Positions 1-5,644 of a stretch of 5,663 nucleotides of DNA are shown one piece after another. A model generated the notes under the pieces. It did no database searches. It was not told the DNA's origin and saw nothing but the letters and a program-made list of their open reading frames with translations. This stretch comes from Candidatus Babelota bacterium. Lineage in GTDB: Bacteria; Babelota; Babeliae; Babelales; Vermiphilaceae. Every line of letters starts with the position of its first letter. Position 1 is the first letter of the stretch. The position numbers and the translations under genes are program-made. The DNA lies in assembly GCA_013213985.1 (NCBI GenBank), contig JABSSP010000006.1, positions 1 to 5,663 on the forward strand, read 5' to 3'.

Positions 1-589
1 TTTCTTTGTTGGGTAGTGTGCGCATATCTAAAAAATTTTGTCCTATCCAAAGATATTCATATAATGTTTTCGGATGACTTTTCTTTACATAACCAGCAAG
101 AGAACTATTCTTCATGTATTCTTCAATGCTAAAATTATCGATTAAAAAAAGATCTCCTTCTATCAACGCAACAATACCTTCAAATTTGAAGCCTACAGTA
201 TCAAGCATATACTGTACTACGTTGCAATTACGTACAGAAGGTGAATGGTAGTTGCTTAAATGCCAATACGCCCCCGCTTCTCGTAACAAATAAGGGCGGT
301 CATGAATTTCTTGAGGAATTTGAATGCACTGAATATTGTAATCATTACATGTATCAACGATACTTTGATTAATTTTACTATCACGAGCATCGTTAAACAC
401 AATGATTTCGTGATCATCCTTTAAAAATTTCTTAAATGTTTTGTGTTGTACTTCAATAAAGCTAGGATTGTTACATGTAGGAATTAGGATTAAAACTTTT
501 GAGCAGGTAAATTCGTGCATGAGTAATATAAGCACAGCAAAAAGTAATTTAAAAAATGGTGATTTAGATCGCATAGCTATTTTACCCAT
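1..589 (-). CDS. Putative GT-A-like glycosyltransferase with N-terminal signal peptide (partial, C-terminus beyond left edge)
   Basis: An open frame of 196 codons starts at ATG 589 and runs off the left edge without a stop, so the C-terminus is missing. The first ~30 residues are a basic stretch (MGKIAMRSKS) followed by a hydrophobic core (FFKLLFAVLILLM), like a signal peptide or membrane anchor. Next comes a beta strand opening a Rossmann-like fold (KVLILIPTCNNP, 31-42), a second one (HEIIVFND, 60-67), and an acidic motif LIEGDLFLIDNFSIEEY (142-158). The last resembles the DxD-plus-hydrophobic pattern of GT-A glycosyltransferases, with Glu in place of the first Asp. The gene follows the GT-D gene by 32 nt in the same direction, so it is probably co-transcribed. 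The ribosome binding site is weak, and a second ATG at 574 (residue 6) could be the true start. I do not recognise the exact family; glycosyltransferase activity is inferred from the fold-like pattern and context. Confidence 0.6.
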   Translation of the reverse strand, partial: MGKIAMRSKSPFFKLLFAVLILLMHEFTCSKVLILIPTCNNPSFIEVQHKTFKKFLKDDHEIIVFNDARDSKINQSIVDTCNDYNIQCIQIPQEIHDRPYLLREAGAYWHLSNYHSPSVRNCNVVQYMLDTVGFKFEGIVALIEGDLFLIDNFSIEEYMKNSSLAGYVKKSHPKTLYEYLWIGQNFLDMRTLPNKE

Positions 590-621
590 TAAAGAGTTTT
601 TTCATCTTCTAGATATATTTT

Positions 622-1491
622 TTACTGTAATGCCAGTATTAATTTTTGTTTGAGTGCATTTAAGGCTGCGGTGTTATCATTAATCCATTCACGTGTATTC
701 CAGTCACATAGCGCATCTATTAAACTTCCAAAATCAAATAGAAAAACATTATCAAGTTTGTACCACAATCTTTTTTGCAGCATTTTACTCAAAGTTCCTG
801 CTGCAAAAATAATAACTTTATATTCATTATCTTTTTTGGCGACTTCTAAACATTTTTGTTCTACGGAGTCTATTATTTTATATGGATGTTTTGGAGGGGT
901 TGGAATAAACATACAATGGGAACCAAATAACATTGTTGTAATATGTTTTGGTATATTTTCATTTCCTATAAGTATACAGCTGTTGTGAGATTTTAAAAAT
1001 TGTAAAAATTCAAGACAGTAATCATGATCAGTTACCGCAACATGATGAAGTGCAACAGGAGAGTACACATTTTTTATAGGTTTTCCCCAAAACTGTGCTA
1101 TATCTCTTAAAAATTTGAGAGTTACGTCATAACTTCGCTCATGTGTACCTGGGGACATACCTTTTTCATTAGTATTTAATTTTTTACAATTCATGGGTAT
1201 AGATTTTAAGATGGTTGGCCCATTGAGAGACATGGCCTCTCGCATTTCTAATTCTATCCCCTTTATAAGTTGTTGCTTACCCCAATTTCTTCCTTTTGCT
1301 AAGGCAAATTCTCCATCTCCAAACCTGAGATATGCACCCTTTTGTTTACTAGATATAAGGCCTACAATCTTATTCAATGTTTCCTTTGCCGTATAATATT
1401 TTAAGTTGGGAGCTATTTGATCGAGAGTAAAATAAGGGTGAGTTATCAAAAAGTGGCTTAAACTTAGAAAAAAAAATATTTTAGTTTTCAT
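622..1491 (-). CDS. GT-D fold glycosyltransferase (DUF1792/PF08759-like), intact copy
   Basis: This 289-residue protein matches the pattern of GT-D fold glycosyltransferases. It has YLRFGDGE at residues 54-61, where the Asp-Gly-Glu is the family's nucleotide-sugar and metal motif. It also has ILIGNE (173-178), a strand-loop IIFAAGTLSKML (227-238) and a conserved-looking end FLFDFGSLIDAL (250-261). The family transfers a sugar from a nucleotide sugar to a growing glycan; donor and acceptor cannot be read from the sequence. Residues 1-20 (MKTKIFFFLSLSHFLIT...) form a signal-like hydrophobic leader without a clear AxA cleavage site. I place the start at ATG 1491, not at the TTG six bases upstream. 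The motif AAAGG sits 6 nt before this ATG but directly against the TTG. From this ATG the protein also aligns without a gap to the truncated paralogue at 2587 through the RFGDG motif. It lies 30 nt after methyltransferase B. A T9 tract falls within the leader codons. Confidence 0.82.
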   Translation of the reverse strand: MKTKIFFFLSLSHFLITHPYFTLDQIAPNLKYYTAKETLNKIVGLISSKQKGAYLRFGDGEFALAKGRNWGKQQLIKGIELEMREAMSLNGPTILKSIPMNCKKLNTNEKGMSPGTHERSYDVTLKFLRDIAQFWGKPIKNVYSPVALHHVAVTDHDYCLEFLQFLKSHNSCILIGNENIPKHITTMLFGSHCMFIPTPPKHPYKIIDSVEQKCLEVAKKDNEYKVIIFAAGTLSKMLQKRLWYKLDNVFLFDFGSLIDALCDWNTREWINDNTAALNALKQKLILALQ

Positions 1492-1497
1492 ATTCAA

Positions 1498-1502
1498 CCT
1501 TT
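1498..1502 (-). promoter_or_regulatory. Ribosome binding site deciding the GT-D start (AAAGG)
   Basis: On the minus strand AAAGG is followed by a 6-nt spacer (TTGAAT) and then ATG 1491. A TTG codon begins immediately after the AAAGG, which leaves no usable spacing, so ATG 1491 is the better start. Confidence 0.6.
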
Positions 1503-1521
1503 AAAATCTTAGAGATATTTC

Positions 1522-2250
1522 TTATCTTTTTATTACAAAACATAGACTATCGTAAAAATGTATGGATTTTATATTTTTTTGGAAGTAGTTTAAGGTTTGT
1601 AATGTTTTTTCTGGACATTTTTCAAAATTTGCTCTTGCAATACGCGCACCAACAACATTTACGTCGTCGATAAGACGTTTGAAAAAAGCTACGGTTGTAC
1701 CTTTCTTAGCTTGAATGGTATCTGTAGGCATATTTTTGTAATACTTTTCCCAATAAGAGGTATGTAGGTCCTCAATAATATATATTCCACCCGCTTTTAC
1801 ATAGGGGAATAGTGCTTTAAATGTGTTTATTTGTTGTGTCATTGTGTGTCCACCATCATCTAAGATGATGTCGAATTTTATATTTACCTTGTTTATAAAG
1901 TTATCAATTTGACTAGAGTCAGATTGATTTACCACATGGAAAAAGCATCTCCTTGATAAATCTTGGCCGTATTCTTTGAATAATTTTTGATTTATGTCTA
2001 TAAAGTGGAGTTCTGCGTTAGGAAAATATTCTTCCCACATATGTGCGGAGGCTCCCTTCCAAAAGCCAATTTCGAGAAATTTAATTGATTTATCTCTTAA
2101 TTGAGTAAAGTGGTTATGGTATATCGGTGTATAATTGTGCCATATGGGGCCCTTGTCAGTGCCATATTTTACAGCTAATTCAGATAATGGGTCAGCGGCA
2201 AGAACAGAACTACAGTAGAATAAAATTGTATAAAATACGTATTTTTTCAT
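1522..2250 (-). CDS. SAM-dependent O-methyltransferase B (MycE/TylF-like), with signal peptide
   Basis: This is a 242-residue class I methyltransferase. After a signal peptide (MKKYVFYTILFYCSSVLAA, cleavage likely near residues 18-19) comes LAVKYGTDKG (25-34), a block typical of macrolide-sugar O-methyltransferases such as MycE. The SAM-binding strand and glycine loop is FLEIGFWKGASAHMW (58-72), and the acidic residue after strand 2 lies in FIDIN (83-87). IILDDGGH (128-135) and IIEDL (158-162) fit the Asp and Glu-Asp positions that bind a divalent metal in MycE-type enzymes. The likely reaction is methylation of a sugar hydroxyl. It is a clear paralogue of the protein at 3390-2623, sharing most of the core and the ending FxIKR. 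It differs mainly in the loop near residues 165-185, which is shorter here and may change the acceptor. The start ATG has AAGGA at spacing 6. The substrate is not known. Confidence 0.85.
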   Translation of the reverse strand: MKKYVFYTILFYCSSVLAADPLSELAVKYGTDKGPIWHNYTPIYHNHFTQLRDKSIKFLEIGFWKGASAHMWEEYFPNAELHFIDINQKLFKEYGQDLSRRCFFHVVNQSDSSQIDNFINKVNIKFDIILDDGGHTMTQQINTFKALFPYVKAGGIYIIEDLHTSYWEKYYKNMPTDTIQAKKGTTVAFFKRLIDDVNVVGARIARANFEKCPEKTLQTLNYFQKNIKSIHFYDSLCFVIKR

Positions 2251-2259
2251 TTATTTTCC

Positions 2260-2587
2260 TTACATTGTTAAAAATTTTTTATAGTGGTATAAATGATCAT
2301 CAATAAAATTATTGATACTCTCCTTTATGTCCTTGCATTTCCAGCTGAAATTCTTGTGTAACAGTGGGGTGTGTTTTTGAACCTTTACCATTAGCTATAT
2401 TAAGATCACCGTCTCCAAATCTCAGGTAGGCTCCCTTTTGTTTGTGGAAAATGATATCCATAACCTTTTGTAAGGTTTCTTTACTATCATAAAGCTTTAA
2501 TTGTGGGGCTAGTTCTGTAATAAGATTATTTGATAAAATTGGTAAGAAGGAACATATAAACAAGACAGATATGGATTTGGCCACCAT
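2260..2587 (-). pseudogene. Truncated GT-D fold glycosyltransferase, second copy (N-terminal fragment)
   Basis: An open frame of 92 codons (2587-2309) matches the first ~84 residues of the intact GT-D protein at 1491-622. It has a signal-like leader (MVAKSISVLFICSFLPILS), APQLKLYDSKETL (27-39), KQKGAYLRFGDGD (49-61) and a last shared block QLEM (81-84). After that it reads eight unrelated residues and stops, so about 200 residues of the catalytic domain are missing. The last acidic residue of the DGE motif is Asp here. A ribosome binding site (AAGGG, spacing 6) remains. In the +1 frame, after the break, a short stretch KDIKESINNFIDDHLYHYKK continues to a stop at 2262-2260, right on the ribosome binding site of the next gene. 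This could be the remains of the original C-terminus, so I extend the pseudogene to 2260. An internal deletion with frameshift is the best explanation. A small expressed leader-domain protein is less likely. Confidence 0.72.
2299..2316. repeat. Perfect 8-bp inverted repeat, 2-nt spacer
   Basis: The 18 bases ATCAATAAAATTATTGAT have arms ATCAATAA (2299-2306) and TTATTGAT (2309-2316). The dyad spans the stop codon of the truncated GT-D frame. It has only two G/C pairs in the stem, so a stable terminator hairpin is unlikely. It could be a chance AT-rich palindrome, a weak RNA hairpin or a scar at the deletion end. Confidence 0.4.
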
Positions 2588-2622
2588 TTCATACCCTTAT
2601 AATATAATTTTGACCTTAATCT

Positions 2623-3390
2623 TTACGTTTTACGTTTAATGATGAAACAGATGAGATCATAAAAATGCATTGATTGTATGTATCGTTGAAAGTAATTAAA
2701 TTCTTCCGCTAAGCTTTCAGGGTGGTTAGCTCTATTTGCCATCCTTGTCTTAGAACCAGCATAATTAAGATCATCCAAACGATCCTTTAAAAATTGAATG
2801 GTAGTTCCTGGGCCCGCCTTAGGATTTTCTTGTGTTCCCAGTCCTCCGTAGTACTGGGTTCTCCATGATTCAATATAGGAACTGAATAAATCTTCAACCA
2901 CATATATGCCCCCAGCCTTAACTCCGGCAAATAAATACTTGAAGCTAGTAATTTGTTGAATCATACTGTGGCCACCGTCATCTATAATAATGTCGAAGTC
3001 GCTGCCAACTTGGTCTAAAAAGCTTTTTAGCTGGTCAGGATCAGATTGATCTAAAACATGAAAGTGGCATCGTTGAGATAATCCCCTATCGTACTTTTCA
3101 AAATATTTTTTATCGATATCAATAAAATGAAGTTCCGCATTAGGAAAATACTCTGCCCACATACGTGCGGACGATCCATGCCAAAAACCAATTTCGAGGA
3201 ATTTAATTGGTTTATTTTTGAGTGGAGCAAAATACTGATGATAAAGCTCTGTGTAATTGTGCCACACGGGACCTTTATCAGTTTTATATTTTGTAGCTAG
3301 GTCAGATAAAGGGTTAGCCGTGAGAACATTTGTAGATAACAGATGTACGATGCAAAAAATAGCTACCATCTTAGAATTTTTGATTATCAT
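2623..3390 (-). CDS. SAM-dependent O-methyltransferase A (MycE/TylF-like), with signal peptide
   Basis: This 255-residue class I methyltransferase is paralogous to the one at 2250-1522. Residues 1-25 are signal-like: a basic start, then the hydrophobic VAIFCIVHLLSTNVLTA with cleavage plausible after Ala25. LATKYKTDKG (31-40) leads into the SAM loop FLEIGFWHGSSARMW (64-78). FIDID (89-93) gives the acidic ribose-binding position. IIIDDGGH (134-141) and VVEDL (164-168) supply the candidate metal ligands of MycE-like sugar O-methyltransferases. Compared with its paralogue it carries extra residues around 170-195 (SYIESWRTQYYGGLGTQENP), which suggests a different acceptor or position of methylation. 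It starts 14 nt after the epimerase/reductase stop with a strong AAAGGAG, so it is surely in the same transcript. Methylation of a rhamnose-type sugar is inferred from that neighbourhood and not shown by the sequence. Confidence 0.85.
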   Translation of the reverse strand: MIIKNSKMVAIFCIVHLLSTNVLTANPLSDLATKYKTDKGPVWHNYTELYHQYFAPLKNKPIKFLEIGFWHGSSARMWAEYFPNAELHFIDIDKKYFEKYDRGLSQRCHFHVLDQSDPDQLKSFLDQVGSDFDIIIDDGGHSMIQQITSFKYLFAGVKAGGIYVVEDLFSSYIESWRTQYYGGLGTQENPKAGPGTTIQFLKDRLDDLNYAGSKTRMANRANHPESLAEEFNYFQRYIQSMHFYDLICFIIKRKT

Positions 3391-3397
3391 TATAAAA

Positions 3398-3404
3398 CTC
3401 CTTT
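3398..3404 (-). promoter_or_regulatory. Strong ribosome binding site of methyltransferase A (AAAGGAG)
   Basis: AAAGGAG lies directly after the TAA of the epimerase/reductase and 7 nt before ATG 3390. It is the best anti-16S match in the window, and its position against the upstream stop indicates coupled translation in one bacterial operon. Confidence 0.7.
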
Positions 3405-4352
3405 TTATCTTTTAGCAATATTAATCTTGATTTTAAAATTTTTTTGCATACGTTTAAAGACACCAATTATTGATTTTTGTATATGCGTAATTTGTGGAAA
3501 TTCGGATAACAGCTTATTTACATCCAGTTCATTATTTGATCTGCCAGCTTTTAAAATTTTATCTTGCTCTTCCAATGTAAAATTTTTATACGTGAAATTT
3601 GGATCAATATATTGTGTATAGAGGTCCAAAATTTGATTGTGCGATATTACTCCAGGATTAACGAAATTATAATTGCCTGTCAATTGTCGTTCAGCCATGA
3701 TTGGTACCAAGGGTAATAAATCATGTAATACACTCATTGAATTAGGAATATTAACTACACGAGCGTATTTAGTTATTTTGGTGATGAAGTTGCGGTGATG
3801 TAGATCATCAGAAATTGGCATACGTAAGCGTAAGTTTAGAACATTGGGATAGCAGGTAACTAATTTGTCGAGCATTGTTTTAGTAAATGAATAAAAAGAG
3901 CCTTGGAAATTGGGTTCTTCATTTTCGGTGAAACCAATGCCGCTGTGCATTGAATGTTTGGCATCGTACTCGTAAATACAACCAGTACCAAAGTTAATCA
4001 CATGAATGTTATGAACGTATGCTACATCAAAAAGGGTGAGGGCGCCAACAAGGTTAGCTCGTATAACATGTTGTTTATTGCTTTCACACCAGTCAACGTT
4101 AGGACGTCCGGTCACGCCCGCTGCATTAATAATATGGTCTGGCTTTACTTGTGTAATTTTTTTTTCAAGGTCAGCTCTGTTTTGCAAGCGAGATTTGGCA
4201 CATACAGCTTCATGGCCTTTATTTTGTAAAATATGAACAATTTTTTTTCCTATCCATCCAGTTTTTCCGCCGAATACTAAAAAGGTTTTTGCGCTCATGT
4301 TTCCCAACGTAAGCGTAATACAACAAATGATGATCCATAGTTGTTTGTTCAT
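3405..4352 (-). CDS. Bifunctional NDP-4-keto-6-deoxyglucose 3,5-epimerase/4-reductase (plant NRS/ER and mimivirus L780 type)
   Basis: This 315-residue extended SDR protein would turn NDP-4-keto-6-deoxyglucose into NDP-L-rhamnose using NAD(P)H. It shows the family's distinctive blocks: FGGKTGWIGKK (27-37, cofactor loop), NAAGVTGRPNVDWCES (76-91), FGTGCIYEYD (121-130), GSFYSFTK (151-158, catalytic Tyr154/Lys158), RMPISDD (177-183) and RNFITKITKY (187-196). Near the end are NPGVISHN (232-239), NFTLEEQ (257-263) and RSNNELD (271-277). These strings are close to plant NRS/ER (UER1) and the C-terminal half of RHM, rather than to bacterial RmlD. Cys125 and Lys192 sit where, as I recall, epimerase residues were reported in Arabidopsis UER1. 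Residues 1-21 (MNKQLWIIICCITLTLGNMSA) are an added signal-like leader absent from the cytosolic plant enzyme. The start has AAGGGAG at spacing 9, and the gene follows the dehydratase by 17 nt. The coding strand contains A8 and A9 runs. Confidence 0.88.
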   Translation of the reverse strand: MNKQLWIIICCITLTLGNMSAKTFLVFGGKTGWIGKKIVHILQNKGHEAVCAKSRLQNRADLEKKITQVKPDHIINAAGVTGRPNVDWCESNKQHVIRANLVGALTLFDVAYVHNIHVINFGTGCIYEYDAKHSMHSGIGFTENEEPNFQGSFYSFTKTMLDKLVTCYPNVLNLRLRMPISDDLHHRNFITKITKYARVVNIPNSMSVLHDLLPLVPIMAERQLTGNYNFVNPGVISHNQILDLYTQYIDPNFTYKNFTLEEQDKILKAGRSNNELDVNKLLSEFPQITHIQKSIIGVFKRMQKNFKIKINIAKR

Positions 4353-4369
4353 TTACCGAGTCTCCCTTG

Positions 4370-5518
4370 TTATTGTAATGTTATAGTTCCATGACTTGTT
4401 TGAACCGGAATATGTTTCATTCCTTCCATTCGTTGCCAGCGAGCTCTATTATTTTCGTACCAGGTTATAACGTCTTTTATTCCTTCTTCTAAAGAGATTT
4501 CTGTTTGCCAATCAAGAAGTTTTCTAGCTTTCTCAGTTGAAGAAATATGGCATGCCACTTGGCCTGGTCTGTCCGGAGTAAACTGAAGATAGTCTTCTGG
4601 CAGATCAAAGTGTTCTAAGATTTTTTTGGCTATGGTAACTACTGACGTAGCAATACCACTGCCAATATGAAGAATCTGATTTTTTATTTTAGAGAAATCT
4701 TCAAGATGCAAGGCTTTATCAAGGGCCCGTGCTAAATCAAGAGTGTGCAGCCAATCGCGGCTTTGTTCACCGGTACCGTGAACCGTTAAAGGTTCGCCTT
4801 TCATTGCTGCTGTTATAAAACGAGGAAGCATTTTTTCAAGATGTTGTTGTGGGCCATAATTGTTAAATGGTCTTATGATGAGTGCAGGGATATCATACGT
4901 GCACCAATAAGAATAAACCAGGCGATCTGCTCCGGCTTTGGCAGCTGCGTAAGGAGAACGAGGATTAATAGGATGTTCTTCGTCCATAGGCTGTGTTTCG
5001 GCAGTGCCACAAACTTCAGAAGTTGAAATATGAATGTAGCGTTGTATTGTTGACGTATGTTTAACAAGTGAGCGCATCATGACACGAGTACCCATAACAT
5101 CGGTATCAAAAAATGCCAGATCATCAAAAATACTGCGACATACATGCGACTCTGCTGCAAAATGCACGACATAATCAGCTCGACTCATGACAAGGTCAAC
5201 AATATCAGGATTGGTTACTGAGCCGTAGAAAAAATTAAATCGGTTAGATTTACGGATATAGTCAGGAATATTTTCTAACGAACCGGCATAGGTAAGGAGA
5301 TCCAAAACATCAAAGGTATAGTTTGGATATTTATCAAACATGTATTGTAAAAAATTACTGCCGATAAAGCCGGCAGCACCAGTCAACAGTACAGTTTTGT
5401 GTTCCCGCTGACGGTGTATTGATGTATGTAAAAAAGAATCACTGCATTGTGTTAGTGAGATAAAAATGTTAAAAAGTACGACAAGTAGAAAACCTGTATG
5501 TATCATTTGTTTCTTCAT
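4370..5518 (-). CDS. NDP-hexose 4,6-dehydratase (RmlB/RfbB-like extended SDR), with N-terminal leader
   Basis: This 382-residue protein is an extended SDR dehydratase of the dTDP/UDP-glucose 4,6-dehydratase group, which makes NDP-4-keto-6-deoxyhexose with bound NAD. It has LLTGAAGFIGSN (44-55, NAD loop), VVHFAAESHV (117-126), ISTSEVCG (164-171), SPYAAAKAGADRL (188-200, catalytic Tyr190/Lys194), RPFNNYGPQQHLEKMLPRF (216-234) and SRDWLH (253-258). The ending KARKLLDW (330-337) is typical of the family. Where RmlB has Thr-Asp-Glu, this protein has Thr-Ser-Glu (166-168). That occurs in GDP-mannose dehydratases and UXS/LegB-type enzymes, so the exact nucleotide sugar is uncertain. The epimerase/reductase next door argues for UDP- or dTDP-glucose. 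The first ~25 residues (hydrophobic GFLLVVLFNIFISLTQ) look like a signal peptide, followed by a ~15-residue linker before the Rossmann fold. It is the first gene of the operon, with AAGGGA at spacing 8. Confidence 0.85.
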   Translation of the reverse strand: MKKQMIHTGFLLVVLFNIFISLTQCSDSFLHTSIHRQREHKTVLLTGAAGFIGSNFLQYMFDKYPNYTFDVLDLLTYAGSLENIPDYIRKSNRFNFFYGSVTNPDIVDLVMSRADYVVHFAAESHVCRSIFDDLAFFDTDVMGTRVMMRSLVKHTSTIQRYIHISTSEVCGTAETQPMDEEHPINPRSPYAAAKAGADRLVYSYWCTYDIPALIIRPFNNYGPQQHLEKMLPRFITAAMKGEPLTVHGTGEQSRDWLHTLDLARALDKALHLEDFSKIKNQILHIGSGIATSVVTIAKKILEHFDLPEDYLQFTPDRPGQVACHISSTEKARKLLDWQTEISLEEGIKDVITWYENNRARWQRMEGMKHIPVQTSHGTITLQ

Positions 5519-5526
5519 TACATCAT

Positions 5527-5532
5527 TCCCTT
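5527..5532 (-). promoter_or_regulatory. Ribosome binding site of the 4,6-dehydratase (AAGGGA)
   Basis: AAGGGA precedes ATG 5518 by 8 nt on the minus strand. It supports a start that includes the hydrophobic leader rather than an internal start at the Rossmann fold. Confidence 0.6.
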
Positions 5533-5560
5533 TTTTATAAGTTAGTTCCTCTATTTACGA

Positions 5561-5569
5561 TATATAACA
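5561..5569 (-). promoter_or_regulatory. Candidate extended -10 promoter for the operon
   Basis: On the minus strand TGTTATATA fits an extended -10 element (TGnTATAAT-like), about 43 nt upstream of the dehydratase start. I see no good -35 hexamer at 16-18 nt, which is tolerable for extended -10 promoters. AT-rich sequence makes chance matches common. Confidence 0.35.
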
Positions 5570-5614
5570 GCCCTTAAAAAGTGAACCTTAGGGTTTAATT
5601 GGATAAAAAAAGAG

Positions 5615-5644
5615 TTTACAAGGGGATTAGTGAAATAATATAGT
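5615..5644 (+). promoter_or_regulatory. Possible divergent promoter (TTTACA-18-TATAGT)
   Basis: On the plus strand TTTACA (5615-5620) and TATAGT (5639-5644) are 18 nt apart, close to a sigma-70 pattern. It would read out of the right edge towards a gene not in this window. Nothing else supports it. Confidence 0.2.

Noticed and set aside
590..621. Terminator between the GT-D gene and the left-edge glycosyltransferase
   Set aside because: The only dyad here (ATCTTCTAGAT) has a 4-bp AT-rich stem, and there is no GC-rich hairpin followed by a T run. Read-through is more likely.
441..1396. Plus-strand open frames at 441-653, 650-988 and 1193-1396
   Set aside because: They lie antisense to strong minus-strand genes, show no recognisable motifs and lack good ribosome binding sites, so they are shadows.
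1492..1497. TTG codon as an upstream start for the GT-D gene, giving 291 residues
   Set aside because: The AAAGG motif directly touches this TTG, so spacing is zero. ATG 1491 has a 6-nt spacer and gives gap-free alignment with the paralogous N-terminus.
3343..5067. Plus-strand frames at 3343-3621, 3954-4236 and 4841-5026, and a minus-strand frame at 4873-5067
   Set aside because: They overlap the well-supported dehydratase, epimerase/reductase and methyltransferase A genes in other frames and have no family features.
5440..5450. Lipoprotein lipobox around Cys25 of the dehydratase (SLTQC)
   Set aside because: The residues before the Cys (T-Q) do not fit the usual L-[AS]-[GA]-C pattern, so an ordinary signal peptide or anchor is more likely.
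5584..5595. Short dyad AACCTTAGGGTT in the leader as an operator or terminator
   Set aside because: The stem is only four perfect pairs with a two- to four-base loop and no T run, which is expected by chance.
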